From the NCBI GenBank assembly GCA_031772625.1, contig CM062804.1, positions 278,770,598 to 278,834,597 on the forward strand: 64,000 bases of DNA, given 5' to 3'. The notes under the pieces were generated by a model, which was not told the DNA's origin, made no database searches, and worked only from the letters and a program-made list of their open reading frames with translations. Below are positions 1-9,587 of this stretch, piece after piece. The DNA comes from Pinus tabuliformis. Taxonomy: Eukaryota > Streptophyta > Pinopsida > Pinales > Pinaceae. Within the stretch, counting starts at the first letter, position 1. Every line of letters starts with the position of its first letter. A program made the position numbers and the translations under genes.

Positions 1-1150
1 TGGGAAACTTCGGAACTAATGTTTGTCCTCTTCCTAAATTTAATCAACTAGAATCATCTGCCCCATTGAGTACCAAACCCAAGATACATCTACTTTTGTC
101 GGTGAAACTAACACAACCGATACTCAATTACCCGAGACTTTGTTCCCTTAGGTTATACAATCTAACCTTCCTGAGCCAAAAACTTTATTTCCTAGGGTCA
201 TTAAACTTGAGGAGCCTCAGTCATCTTTACCTGTTGCTTCAGGTATTTCATCCTCTCTAATGTTGTCTTAGGTAGATCAGCTTACTATATATCTCTGCCC
301 CAATGGTGAACTTATTCCACCTGGACTTGTCACTATCAAGGATATCCCACAGTAAGAGCCTTGTCCTTCTTCTCATTTGAAGGGATTTTTCTTTATCCAA
401 CCCATCCTCTTCTTCCTCCTCCACCTCCTGAACAAACTCATTTACTTGGTTCTTTTGACTTACCCATGAATTTCACGTGTCAATCCACATTGGGATTATT
501 GACCATGACTAGAACTGACTTGGCTTCCCAGCCTCCATCTACCACTATGGCTGAGAATTCAAATATTGCTTCCACATCTATGCTTTTGAAATCACCAGAG
601 GCATATCTCTCTAGTGACCTGTCCATCCCGATAGGTTATCAGTCCTTATCTGGTACCTTCTCTGGTGCATCTTCCAATTTATGGACATCCCCCACGTCAT
701 CCACTTCGAGAATTCCATCTAGAGTTGCTATTATGAGTGTTGCACAACCTGTTCCTTCTCCTCCTCCTACATTAACAGTTGAACAACATGCTGGCCATTA
801 TGTTAGTAGGCAAGGTCTTCTTCAACAACCTAATTATCCTTATGTTGGGTACCCTACGCAAGGGGGGAAATTTCCTCAATCATCCCTTGTTTGGTTGGGG
901 GGAACATGTTGTTGGTATACCTAAAATTGGTAACCAACTTTATTATAGTACTTCTTATCCTGGGATGGATGCTAGTGTTTGGAAGCCTACTTTGCCCATT
1001 CAACCTGGTTCAATGTTGGGTTCATTGTTTATTTTCCAGCCTGTGTCATCATCTCAAGTTCCTATTCCTCAATCTGTACCTCAAAATTTTCAAATTCATG
1101 TAACTCAACCTGTATAGGTTACGATCGCATCTCAACCCATTCCTTTAGTA
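1..1150 (+). pseudogene. gag N-terminal Pro/Gln-rich region, relic of J'
   Basis: This is the low-complexity N-terminal part of the J-family Gag. The stretch at 361-924 encodes Ser/Pro-rich sequence with the segment IPIGYQSLSGTFSGASS, which matches the corresponding Gag region of J near 50200. Stops and frame changes occur at about 925 and 1117. Nothing here shows a catalytic role. In this family the region precedes the capsid domain and is poorly conserved. Confidence 0.6.
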
Positions 1151-1553
1151 TCTAGAACCTCTTAAGATCCACTTACTCAACCTTTAAAAGTGCCTTTACA
1201 ATATCAATTGCTTGCATAAGGTATTCCTCAAATTCCAGTAGGACAAACTATGTACAACATGGAACAACATCATCTGAACCCTCTTTATCATGGGACAATG
1301 AAAATCCCCATCGAGAAACAATATAGACCTTATCAAGGTACCCCTCATGTGTCTTTTCAAGGCCAGAAAATTCATGGCTATCCTGGGGCTAATCAATAAG
1401 ATCACTTGTATTCTGGCTTCAGAATCCTCCTTATTCCAAAAACCAAGTTCCTTATTACCAAAACCCTCCTTATTCATGAATGCAAGTGCCTATTTCCCTT
1501 ATTCCTTCATATCTAGGTCATCCTTTACCAGAATTTAATCGACGTTTCCTTTT

Positions 1554-2638
1554 GTGGTCACTTTCGACCTGCCATATTTCACTTGGCTCACCAATGACCC
1601 CATCACTCATTCACCTTGGTGGCCAATTATTCCTACTAAATTTCCTTCCGATATCCCTAAATTTAATGGGAATCTAGGAGAAGAGCCATCGACGCCTGCC
1701 ATTACATACCATCTCCATTTTTCATCAAACTCCCTTAATGATGATTCTATTCGACTTCGTCTTTTCCAAAGAACACTTATGGGTACCATTGCTAAATTTT
1801 ATATTGATTTACCCAAATATTCATTCCATGATTTCAGTACCTTACCCACAACCTTCCTCATGCGTTTCTAGTTTCCCATCAGATACGAAATTGTTAACCA
1901 ACTTCAAAAAATCAGATTCCACGCACATTTCGATCACTTTCATGAGTGGAGGAGTCGTCGCCAGTTGATAAACACTTATGTTCCAAATAAATTTCTCACA
2001 TAATGGTTCACCAAATATCTATTCGCACCTATAACAGAAGATGTAGACAAAGGTGGAGTCGTGACTGAAGAGCAAGTGATTTCTTGTGCGCAATATTTGG
2101 ATTTTGTTTGTACCCAATCCAACACACTCTACGATAAGATACCAAATAATCTTCCTCCTCGTATTATTAGTAAAGAATCTCATGTTGTTGATGGCATTAT
2201 TGGTTCTACCTGCATGCAGACGGCAAGTAGACCATCTACTCCAAACCCTCAATCCCACCATCTTGCGGCTTCTTTTGAGATAAATTTCATTTCATATGAT
2301 AAAGGAAAGTATCCACAAAAACCTGGAAGCAAGAAGGAAGGAAAGTCAAGAAAAAGGAAGATCCCTCTCTATAGGATAAATTAAAAAATCAATGTTCTGA
2401 TGAGAAACAAAATCCTTGATATCCTTACTTGATTTGCAAAAAGGAGCACTTTACATGTGATTTTCATCACCATTCTAAAGTGAGCCAATTTCTTAAGTCT
2501 TCCACTTCTCTTGCAGTGTTGACCGTCTCATTTCCCAATAAAGAGACTAATATGGTTGCTCGAGACCCATCTTCCTCTAACACGGATTTGATTCTTTCGT
2601 CTTCGAAGCCGAAATCTGATGATTTGGTAGCTACATAG
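1554..2638 (+). pseudogene. gag capsid and zinc-knuckle relic of J'
   Basis: The frame starting near 1554 matches the Retrotrans_gag-type capsid of J (48316-49075): FNGNLGEEPS, then DDSIRLRLFQRTL and AKFYIDLP. The following frame (2061-2384) matches the J segment TEEQVI.QAQYLD. At 2429 the remnant ICKKEHFTCDFHHH corresponds to the J zinc knuckle CLICDKEHFTRDCPHH but has lost the first and last cysteines. Frameshifts near 1870 and 2390 and several stops show it is dead. In active relatives this protein forms the particle shell and binds the RNA genome. Confidence 0.75.
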
Positions 2639-2639
2639 A

Positions 2640-3403
2640 AGAAGGATTATGGTAATATGAATGTACCTTCTAGTTCGACACCATCCTCATTAAATCCCAC
2701 TCCATCATTTATTCCTACCGAATTGATTATTAAACCTCCAAAGGGTGTTATTCATAGGTCAAGTTTCAACCCTCGCACAAGAGACGATCATAATTATAAC
2801 ATAGTTGAAGGCTTGGTTTAGTCTCCATCGGCTATGTCGACTCTTGAGGTGTTGCATAATTGCCCTGCCCAAAAGAGACCTTTAATTTCAGCTATCAGAT
2901 GTGTGTATCCATCAAATTCCAACCCTTTCATTTTCCCTCATGACAACTATACTCAGTTATCTTTTATAATCCAAGTTGTCTGTGGTAAGAATATTCATCA
3001 TTTTATCTTGGATGAGGGAGTGTCGACTTGCATTATGTCCATGTCTTGCTGCAATATGATTGGTTCTCCTTAACTGAGTCAGTCACCTACTACATTGAAA
3101 GCCTTTTATGGGAGAACATACAAACCTTGTGGGATTTTTAACTCCTTGCAATTTGAATTAGGGGAAAAGTTGTGTCCATAGAAGTCAAATTTATTGACGG
3201 ACCTCTCGATTACAATCTTCTTTTAGGATGTACGTGGGTTTATGCAATCGTTTTTGTCATTTCAACTTACCTATGTATCATATCCTTTCCTCATAAAGGC
3301 CGAATTGTAGCCATAGACCATCTCACTATTTTCACCTTTGATTCACATGTTACTGGAAGTTTCCCTCTTGTTGGGGAACCCTACAATCATGTCAACATGT
3401 TAG
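2640..3403 (+). pseudogene. Aspartic protease relic of J'
   Basis: The frame 2834-3073 begins MSTLEVLHNCPAQKRP and contains LDEGVSTCIMS, which aligns with the J protease (MSALEVLQSCPAQRK, then IDEGASTCIMS). The second block at 3172-3408 (DGPLDYNLLLGCTWVYA) matches DAPLDYNLLLGHSWSYA of J. The frame runs into the copia insertion at 3404 and resumes after 8024 with LNDSSLMGTFSLHPP, matching KDSGLLGTFPFPP of J. A stop near 3073 and others make it non-functional. Confidence 0.8.
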
Positions 3404-3859
3404 TGTAGGAATTTACAGGGTAAGTTCCACAGAAGAATACCAAAAGGACACCGCTCACAACCAGATCTCAAATCAATACACCAGTATTTTTGACGTGGTT
3501 AAAACCCTCAGAGTGCAAGGAGGGAAACAGTCCACGGCCTGTCCCAACGTGGGTACAGACAATTTATTAATCAAAGAATGAAAATTTACATAAGCTTCTC
3601 TCATGCACGGATTACCCGAACAATGACCCTCCATGCGCTTTAAATAGAACTCATGGACCAATCGGGTGTCAAGCCACGGATCAAGTGTCGGTAATACCGA
3701 GGTGAGAGTGAACCGTCGGATCACTACATATCGTGACCGTCGGATTGTAAGTTACAAAATGTACAACGGTAAAGAAACACACTTTACCTAACTCTAACCT
3801 AACTCTATACTAGACCAAGTTGAACTTAACTATATCCTATGTGTCGGAATATCCTAACA
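3404..3859 (-). repeat. 3' LTR of copia element A
   Basis: This 456-bp copy appears identical to the copy at 7564-8019. It starts TGTAGGAATT and ends ATCCTAACA in plus-strand view. It is the 3' LTR because the polypurine tract abuts it at 3860. The preceding bases 3399-3403 are the duplicated target GTTAG. Confidence 0.97.
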
Positions 3860-3868
3860 TCCCCCCTT
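3860..3868 (-). other. Polypurine tract of element A
   Basis: On the minus strand this reads AAGGGGGGA directly before the 3' LTR. It has the expected position and composition for the plus-strand DNA synthesis primer. Confidence 0.85.
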
Positions 3869-3940
3869 AAGAACAACTTGGGATAGGATTGAAGGATTTA
3901 CAAATATGACACAATAGGAGAAGGAAGGAGGCACTAGAGC

Positions 3941-6900
3941 CTATCCCCCCTTAGTGACAACTTCCTGAACTCCAAGCATATATCGAAGTTTAGTGAACTT
4001 CGCCTCTGTGAGAGCCTTTGTGAAGATGTCTGCAACCTGATCATCCGTTGGACAATATTGCACTTCAAGAACATGGTCAAGAATGAGCTTTCTGATGAAG
4101 TGCATGTGTAGTTCAATGTGTTTGCTGCGCTGATGCTGGACTGGATCTTTGCATAGCTGAATGGCACTTTGATTATCACACCAAAGTGTGGTTGGATGCT
4201 GCTGCTCAAAGCCAAACTCTGATAGGATCTGACGAAGCCACAAGGCTTCCTTACTAGCTTCCACGGCACCACGATACTCTGCTTCTGCTGACGAAAGAGA
4301 AATGGCAGCCTGTTTCTTACAAGCCCATGTAATAGGTCCTGAACCAAGAGTGAAGACATAACCGGCAGTAGACTTCCGATCATCAAGGTCACCAGCCCAA
4401 TCAGAATCAGTGAAACCAACTAACAGAGGAGCTGCTTTGGCACTGTAATGAATCCCAAACTGTATTGTACCTCGAACATAACGAAGTATTCTTTTAGCTG
4501 CTTTCCAATGACTTTCACGGGGGTTTTGCATAAAACGAGCAACAAGGCCAACAACAAAGGAAAGATCAGGACGAGTATGGGTTAAATACAAGAGTTTTCC
4601 GACAAGTTGACGGTATAAGGTAGCATCAACTTCAGGAGAAGTACAAGAGACTGAAAGTTTGACTCCAGACTGAAAGGGAGAAGGGGCTGGCTTACAGTCT
4701 TCCATGTGAAAATGACGAAGAATATCACAAGCATACTTGGACTGGGAAAGGAAAATACCCTCTTGGGATTGCAAGACTTGAAGACCGAGAAAATAGTGTA
4801 AGTGTCCTAAGTCTGTCATTTCAAATTTCTTTTTAAGGCTGGACTTCACATGGTTTATAAGGTTGGGATCACTACCAGTAAGAATAAGATCATCAACATA
4901 AAGAACAAGGATGATGAGAGAGTTGCCCACTTTCTTGGTGTAGACAGTATTGTCAGAATGACACCTAGAAAAGCCAGATTCTAAAAGAAAGCTATCCATT
5001 TTGGCATACCAAGCTCGAGGAGCTTGCTTGAGGCCATAAAGGGATTTCTTAAGGCGACAAACGAGGCTGGAGTCTGTTTGTATGAAGCCAATGGGTTGTT
5101 CCATATAGATTTCTTCCTGCAAGTCCCCATGCAAGAAGGCAGATTTAACATCCATTTGATGTACTTCCCATTTTAAAGAGGCAGCAAGGGAAAGAACAAG
5201 GCGGATAGAGTTCATTTTGGCAACTGGAGAGAAGGTTTCAGTGTAGTCAATGCCTTCAACCTGTGAAAAGCCCTTAGCAACTAGACGAGCTTTATGTTTG
5301 TTAACTTTCCCATCTGGTCCATACTTGGTTCTGTAAACCCATTTGCATCTAACAAGTTTGCGTCCCTTTGGTAGAGGAACAAGATCCCATGTATCATTTG
5401 TCATCAATGAATGATATTCTTCATTCATAGCTGTTTCCCAATGTGGATGGCCTGAAGCTTCTGCAAAAGTGTCAGGATCATGATTCACTGGAGCTTGAGC
5501 CAGTAAAGAAGAGGCTCTTTCAAACTGAGAACGTGTACGTCGCTGATCTGTAGGATCACCGGCAAGATCACCTGCTGCATCCCGAGTAGCACGGACCCAT
5601 CTTGGAAGTTGAGGATCCTGAGAAGGTGGGGAAGGATTATCATCCTCGCTTTCATCATCAGAAGAAGAAATGTTCTCAAAGATAGAAGAGATGGGAAGAG
5701 GTGGCACATCCGCCGGACTAGGCTCGCAGGCCGATTTATTTTCATCAAATTTTACATCTCTTCTAATGATAACATTTTTGGACTTAAATGGAATAAGCCT
5801 ATAGCCTTTTACATCTTCAGAATATCCAACAAAAGTACATTTCTCACTCTTAGGTTCTAAGGCTTTATGCTTTTCATCTGGAATATGGGCCCATGCTTCA
5901 CTTCCAAACACACGAAAGTGACTTACATCTGGTTTAATGGAACTCCAAGCTTCTTCTGGAGTGATATTCTCTAGAACCTTAGTAGGAGTGCGATTGATTA
6001 TATAATTTGCACAATTAATTGCTTCGGCCCAAAAACTAAGACTGAGTCCTTTAGATTGCAGCATACAATTAGCCATTTCCTTTAAAGTGCGATTTTTCCT
6101 TTCAGCTACACCATTTTGTTGTGGAGTGTATGGAACAGTATGTTGCATTTGAATGCCATTTTCGGTGCAAAAGGTGATGAATGCATTTTTAACATATTCT
6201 CCACCATTATCAGTTCTTAGCTTAAGAATTTGATGTCCAGATTGTTTTTCAACGAATGCTTTGAAGGCCAAAAAGGTGGTAAATACTTCGCTCTTGAGTT
6301 TTAAGAAGTATACCCAAGTGCGTCTAGAGAAATCATCAATGAAAGTTAAGAAGTACTTGCAGCCAGAGAATGAAGCAACAGGAAGAGGACCACATAAATC
6401 ACTGTGCACAAGCTGTAAAGGGGCTGAGGCGTGCCAAGAGGCACGTTTGTCAAAACTGTCCCGATGATGTTTTCCGAGTACACATCCGGAACAAACACCA
6501 TCTTTGCAAGATACCATAGGAAGACCTGTCACCATGTTTTCTTTACAGAGATGCTGAAGGGAGCGATAGTTTAAGTGACCATACCGCTCATGCCAAAGTT
6601 TGCTCACTTCATCATTATGGGCAACAAATACTGAGGGAAGATGGGATGACCCAAAGTTGTGAAACTTATACAACCTTTTGGAATCATCAGCAAGACCAGT
6701 AGCTAGAATCTGTTTAGGATCTTTTAGATCCTTGATTACAACATCATGAGGTGAAAATTCAACGATTTTACCTTCACCTGAATGAGTTATCTGATAGACA
6801 GATAGAAGGTTGCAGGATAAGTTTGGAACACATAATACATCATTGAACTGACCATTGTCTAGATGAACAGTTCCAGTCCCTACAACATTAAGAGATCTAT

Positions 6901-7135
6901 CATCACCAACATATATATTTTTGGTGTTACAATCATTTAAAGAAGAAAACATGGCTTGGTTTTTGGCCATGTGACAAGAGGCTCCAGAATCAATGAGCCA
7001 CTCATGAGAATGAGAAGAAGAAGAAGATACATTTAATGCATAACTAGACTGAGATGATTGACGATGACATGCAGAAAATGCCGTTTCGGAAGTTGAAGTT
7101 GAAGTATTTTCCTCAATGTTTCTGATTTTCCGAGA
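3941..7135 (-). CDS. Copia Pol polyprotein (protease, integrase, RT, RNase H), uninterrupted
   Basis: The open frame runs from the codon at 7133-7135, just after a stop at 7136-7138, to the stop at 3941. The first ATG is at 6968-6970. Upstream of that ATG, in frame, lies the protease motif WLIDSGASCHM, with catalytic Asp at 6989-6991. From the ATG the protein is 1009 aa. It has the integrase zinc motif HxxxxGH...CSGC near residue 125, core acidic residues in HSDLCGP, RTDNGGEY and NGVAERKNR, the RT motif YVDD near residue 690 and RNase H motif DSDWAGD near 850. It ends with IFTKAL-type C-terminal sequence. All catalytic motifs look intact. No capsid or CCHC zinc knuckle precedes it. How translation would reach the protease without an upstream ATG is unclear. 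Confidence 0.93.
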   Translation of the reverse strand, partial: SRKIRNIEENTSTSTSETAFSACHRQSSQSSYALNVSSSSSHSHEWLIDSGASCHMAKNQAMFSSLNDCNTKNIYVGDDRSLNVVGTGTVHLDNGQFNDVLCVPNLSCNLLSVYQITHSGEGKIVEFSPHDVVIKDLKDPKQILATGLADDSKRLYKFHNFGSSHLPSVFVAHNDEVSKLWHERYGHLNYRSLQHLCKENMVTGLPMVSCKDGVCSGCVLGKHHRDSFDKRASWHASAPLQLVHSDLCGPLPVASFSGCKYFLTFIDDFSRRTWVYFLKLKSEVFTTFLAFKAFVEKQSGHQILKLRTDNGGEYVKNAFITFCTENGIQMQHTVPYTPQQNGVAERKNRTLKEMANCMLQSKGLSLSFWAEAINCANYIINRTPTKVLENITPEEAWSSIKPDVSHFRVFGSEAWAHIPDEKHKALEPKSEKCTFVGYSEDVKGYRLIPFKSKNVIIRRDVKFDENKSACEPSPADVPPLPISSIFENISSSDDESEDDNPSPPSQDPQLPRWVRATRDAAGDLAGDPTDQRRTRSQFERASSLLAQAPVNHDPDTFAEASGHPHWETAMNEEYHSLMTNDTWDLVPLPKGRKLVRCKWVYRTKYGPDGKVNKHKARLVAKGFSQVEGIDYTETFSPVAKMNSIRLVLSLAASLKWEVHQMDVKSAFLHGDLQEEIYMEQPIGFIQTDSSLVCRLKKSLYGLKQAPRAWYAKMDSFLLESGFSRCHSDNTVYTKKVGNSLIILVLYVDDLILTGSDPNLINHVKSSLKKKFEMTDLGHLHYFLGLQVLQSQEGIFLSQSKYACDILRHFHMEDCKPAPSPFQSGVKLSVSCTSPEVDATLYRQLVGKLLYLTHTRPDLSFVVGLVARFMQNPRESHWKAAKRILRYVRGTIQFGIHYSAKAAPLLVGFTDSDWAGDLDDRKSTAGYVFTLGSGPITWACKKQAAISLSSAEAEYRGAVEASKEALWLRQILSEFGFEQQHPTTLWCDNQSAIQLCKDPVQHQRSKHIELHMHFIRKLILDHVLEVQYCPTDDQVADIFTKALTEAKFTKLRYMLGVQEVVTKGG

Positions 7136-7247
7136 TCACACTAAGGTGCAGGGAAAAGAGCATACGCATGAGAAAAATCCTTTCTTTCTGTTTCTGATTT
7201 GCCCAGATCGCACAGAGTCGCAGGGCAAAGAGCATACGCAGAAATGA
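7117..7247. repeat. Two-copy tandem repeat at the gag-less junction of element A
   Basis: Two similar units of about 59 bp lie at 7117-7175 and 7189-7247, with a period of 72 bp. Both begin TGTTTCTGATTT and contain GCAGGG.AAAGAGCATACGC. The pol reading frame opens inside the first unit, so the duplication lies where leader sequence meets the truncated pol 5' end. Confidence 0.75.
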
Positions 7248-7551
7248 AAGGTATAGATCCGGGAAAAAAAAGGCTAAATAAACCGAAACCGAAATAAGCA
7301 GAGAGAAAATGACAGTAAACTGCAAAAAAAACACTGTATACCTCCCGATCTGAAAAATGACGCAGCTAGGGCTACCGGAAACCTTTTCGCGTGAAACGAA
7401 AGGGGTTCCTCACTGAAACAGATGCTCCGAATGCAACAGAGCAGTCCTCTCGGCCCGAAAGCAGTCAGAAACAGCAGATCTAGGAAACGACAGCCGCATG
7501 CAGTTCTACCGGCTTCAGATTTGGATCACCAACGGACGCGGCCCTCAAATA
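7136..7551 (-). other. Short leader of element A in place of gag
   Basis: Between the primer site and the open pol frame there are only about 415 bp, where an autonomous copia element carries a full gag. A 73-codon ORF (7334 to 7113, minus) has a hydrophobic N-terminus. Its 3' end overlaps the pol frame by about 22 bases in the +1 frame relative to it. It shows no capsid similarity and may be chance. Purine-rich and repeated sequence fills much of the leader. Confidence 0.7.
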
Positions 7552-7563
7552 GCTCCGATACCA
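7552..7563 (-). other. Primer binding site of element A (initiator Met tRNA type)
   Basis: Read on the minus strand the sequence is TGGTATCGGAGC. It differs from the usual plant copia site TGGTATCAGAGC at one base and directly abuts the 5' LTR at 7564. Confidence 0.9.
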
Positions 7564-8019
7564 TGTAGGAATTTACAGGGTAAGTTCCACAGAAGAATAC
7601 CAAAAGGACACCGCTCACAACCAGATCTCAAATCAATACACCAGTATTTTTGACGTGGTTAAAACCCTCAGAGTGCAAGGAGGGAAACAGTCCACGGCCT
7701 GTCCCAACGTGGGTACAGACAATTTATTAATCAAAGAATGAAAATTTACATAAGCTTCTCTCATGCACGGATTACCCGAACAATGACCCTCCATGCGCTT
7801 TAAATAGAACTCATGGACCAATCGGGTGTCAAGCCACGGATCAAGTGTCGGTAATACCGAGGTGAGAGTGAACCGTCGGATCACTACATATCGTGACCGT
7901 CGGATTGTAAGTTACAAAATGTACAACGGTAAAGAAACACACTTTACCTAACTCTAACCTAACTCTATACTAGACCAAGTTGAACTTAACTATATCCTAT
8001 GTGTCGGAATATCCTAACA
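7564..8019 (-). repeat. 5' LTR of copia element A
   Basis: This is a 456-bp copy with no difference seen from 3404-3859. It is the 5' LTR because the primer site adjoins it at 7563. The target duplication GTTAG follows at 8020-8024. Confidence 0.97.
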
Positions 8020-8024
8020 GTTAG

Positions 8025-8640
8025 AGTTGGATTGTTGAATGATTCTTCACTTATGGGGACTTTTTCGCTCCATCCTCCTCTCCTTCTCGACAAATGATCT
8101 TCTGTAGCCTATATAAACATCATATCATCTTCTATTATCCTGGTTGATCCATGGATTATACCAGACAAAAAGGACATCAAAATTATTAGCCATTGAATAC
8201 CGCTAAGCCCCATTGTGCTAGATTTTGAATCTATTTATTCAACTTGTGTGGTTTCCTCTTCTGATTTTCTTAATTGGCTACACATATCGATGGACTATGG
8301 TACTTATTTTGATCCTCTCTCGCATCTACTCCATACAGGCGAAATCATCATGGAAATCATGATGTTAGATGATGTGTCGTGGGATGAACATCACCATCGT
8401 TCCTCCTTACCTCATTCCATTGAGGATAGTCTCAATGATGTATCCTCACACAATTATGTTCATCCTTTTATGAATTATGTGTCTATTCACAAGATCGATT
8501 TGGAAAATAATCTTTCGAATATAGAAGACATGATACCTCTTGACATTTCCATCAATCTAGGTGTTGTCGAAAATATGCACATTGGAGCATCTTGAGCACT
8601 TATCAAGCCCTTTTTTGTGAGTTCTGATATGTCTTTGCTT
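8025..8640 (+). pseudogene. Protease-to-RT linker relic of J'
   Basis: After the copia insertion the relic resumes. The frame at 8215-8595 aligns with the long linker between protease and RT in J: it encodes DDVSWDEHHHRSSLP against DDLPWEDLHHRSSFLP, and DISINLGVVENMHIGAS against DISVKPGIVENIHMGAS. The stop after 8595 replaces the continuation into RT. The linker has no known catalytic role. Confidence 0.75.
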
Positions 8641-9587
8641 CGACCTACGAGGAGATGCCAGGTATCGACCCAAATATAGTTTTACATAAAATTAAGGTGT
8701 TCCTAATGCCAAACCAGTCTGGCAGCACCTTTCTCTGGTCCACCCCAAGAAGGCTTCTGTTATTAAAGGTGAATTTGAAAATATTTTTCGAGATGGTTTC
8801 ATATACCATGTTCCTTTAACTGATTAGGTGTCGAATGTTGTTACTATCATGAAGAAATATGGCACCATTTGAGTGTGCGTCGATTATCGTCATGCATGTC
8901 TGAAGGATAATTATCCCACCTCGTTTATCAACCAGATTGTTGACGACTGCATTGGATAAGAAATTTATTCATTCAAGTATGGATTTCCGGGCTATAATCA
9001 AATCAAAATTCTCCTGGCAGACCAACCTAATACTGCCTGTATTTGTCGCTAGGGAGCTTTCACCTATAGGAAACTCGCGGTCGGTTTGAAGAATGTTCAT
9101 GACTATTTCGACGTGCCATGGATTATGCTTTTCATGATATCAAACACATCATTCGACCATATTTGTATGACCTCCCTACTCACTCAAAACATCATTTTGA
9201 TCACCAGATTCATCTTCAAGCTATTTTCCTTTGTTGTAGACATTATAATATTCACCTTAACACACAAAAATGTGTTTTTTGTGTCAGTTCTAGTTGATTC
9301 ATGGGTTTCATTATATGGAAACAAGGAATTTGTATCGATCGATTAAAAGTATAGACAATTGTTGATTTTCTTGTACCTTCTTCACTAGTTCAACTTTAAC
9401 GAATTCAACGGAAAGCTAGATTCCTATGAAGAGTAATACCTAATTACGTTGAATTGACCAAAGGATTTACTCTCTTACTGAAAAAAAAGGTTTTCCCTTC
9501 CATTGGGATGATCCATCTTAGAAAGAATTTGATGTCGTGAAAGATGTGTTGGTTCGGGCATATCTTCTATACCCCCCTGACTATCAG
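8641..9587 (+). pseudogene. Reverse transcriptase relic of J'
   Basis: Broken frames show EEMPGIDPNIV (J: EEMPGIDPAIV), then VCVDYRHACLKDNYPT (J: ICIDYRDINRACPKDNYPT). The relic continues through the RT fingers and palm to a remnant of YLLYPPDYQ at about 9560-9587, where the solo LTR is inserted. Many stops, for example in the segment near 8826, show long decay. The catalytic aspartate pair could not be recognised here. Confidence 0.75.

Larger units (their letters stand above)
3404..8019 (-). mobile_element. Ty1/copia element A, identical LTRs, gag missing
   Basis: This 4616-bp LTR retrotransposon reads on the minus strand. Both LTRs are 456 bp, start TGTAGGA, end CCTAACA and look identical base for base. 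It is flanked by the perfect 5-bp duplication GTTAG (3399-3403 and 8020-8024). It has an initiator-Met-type primer site and a G-run polypurine tract. The domain order protease, integrase, reverse transcriptase, RNase H is that of Ty1/copia. The protease-side sequence joins directly to a short leader, with no capsid or CCHC region. The insertion splits the relic J'. Lineage within copia was not determined; integrase and RT resemble Tork-type elements. Confidence 0.95.

Noticed and set aside
3473-3724. 83-codon minus-strand ORF present in both LTRs of A
   Set aside because: It is duplicated only because the LTRs are identical. It has no known domain and lies in the promoter/leader part of the LTR.
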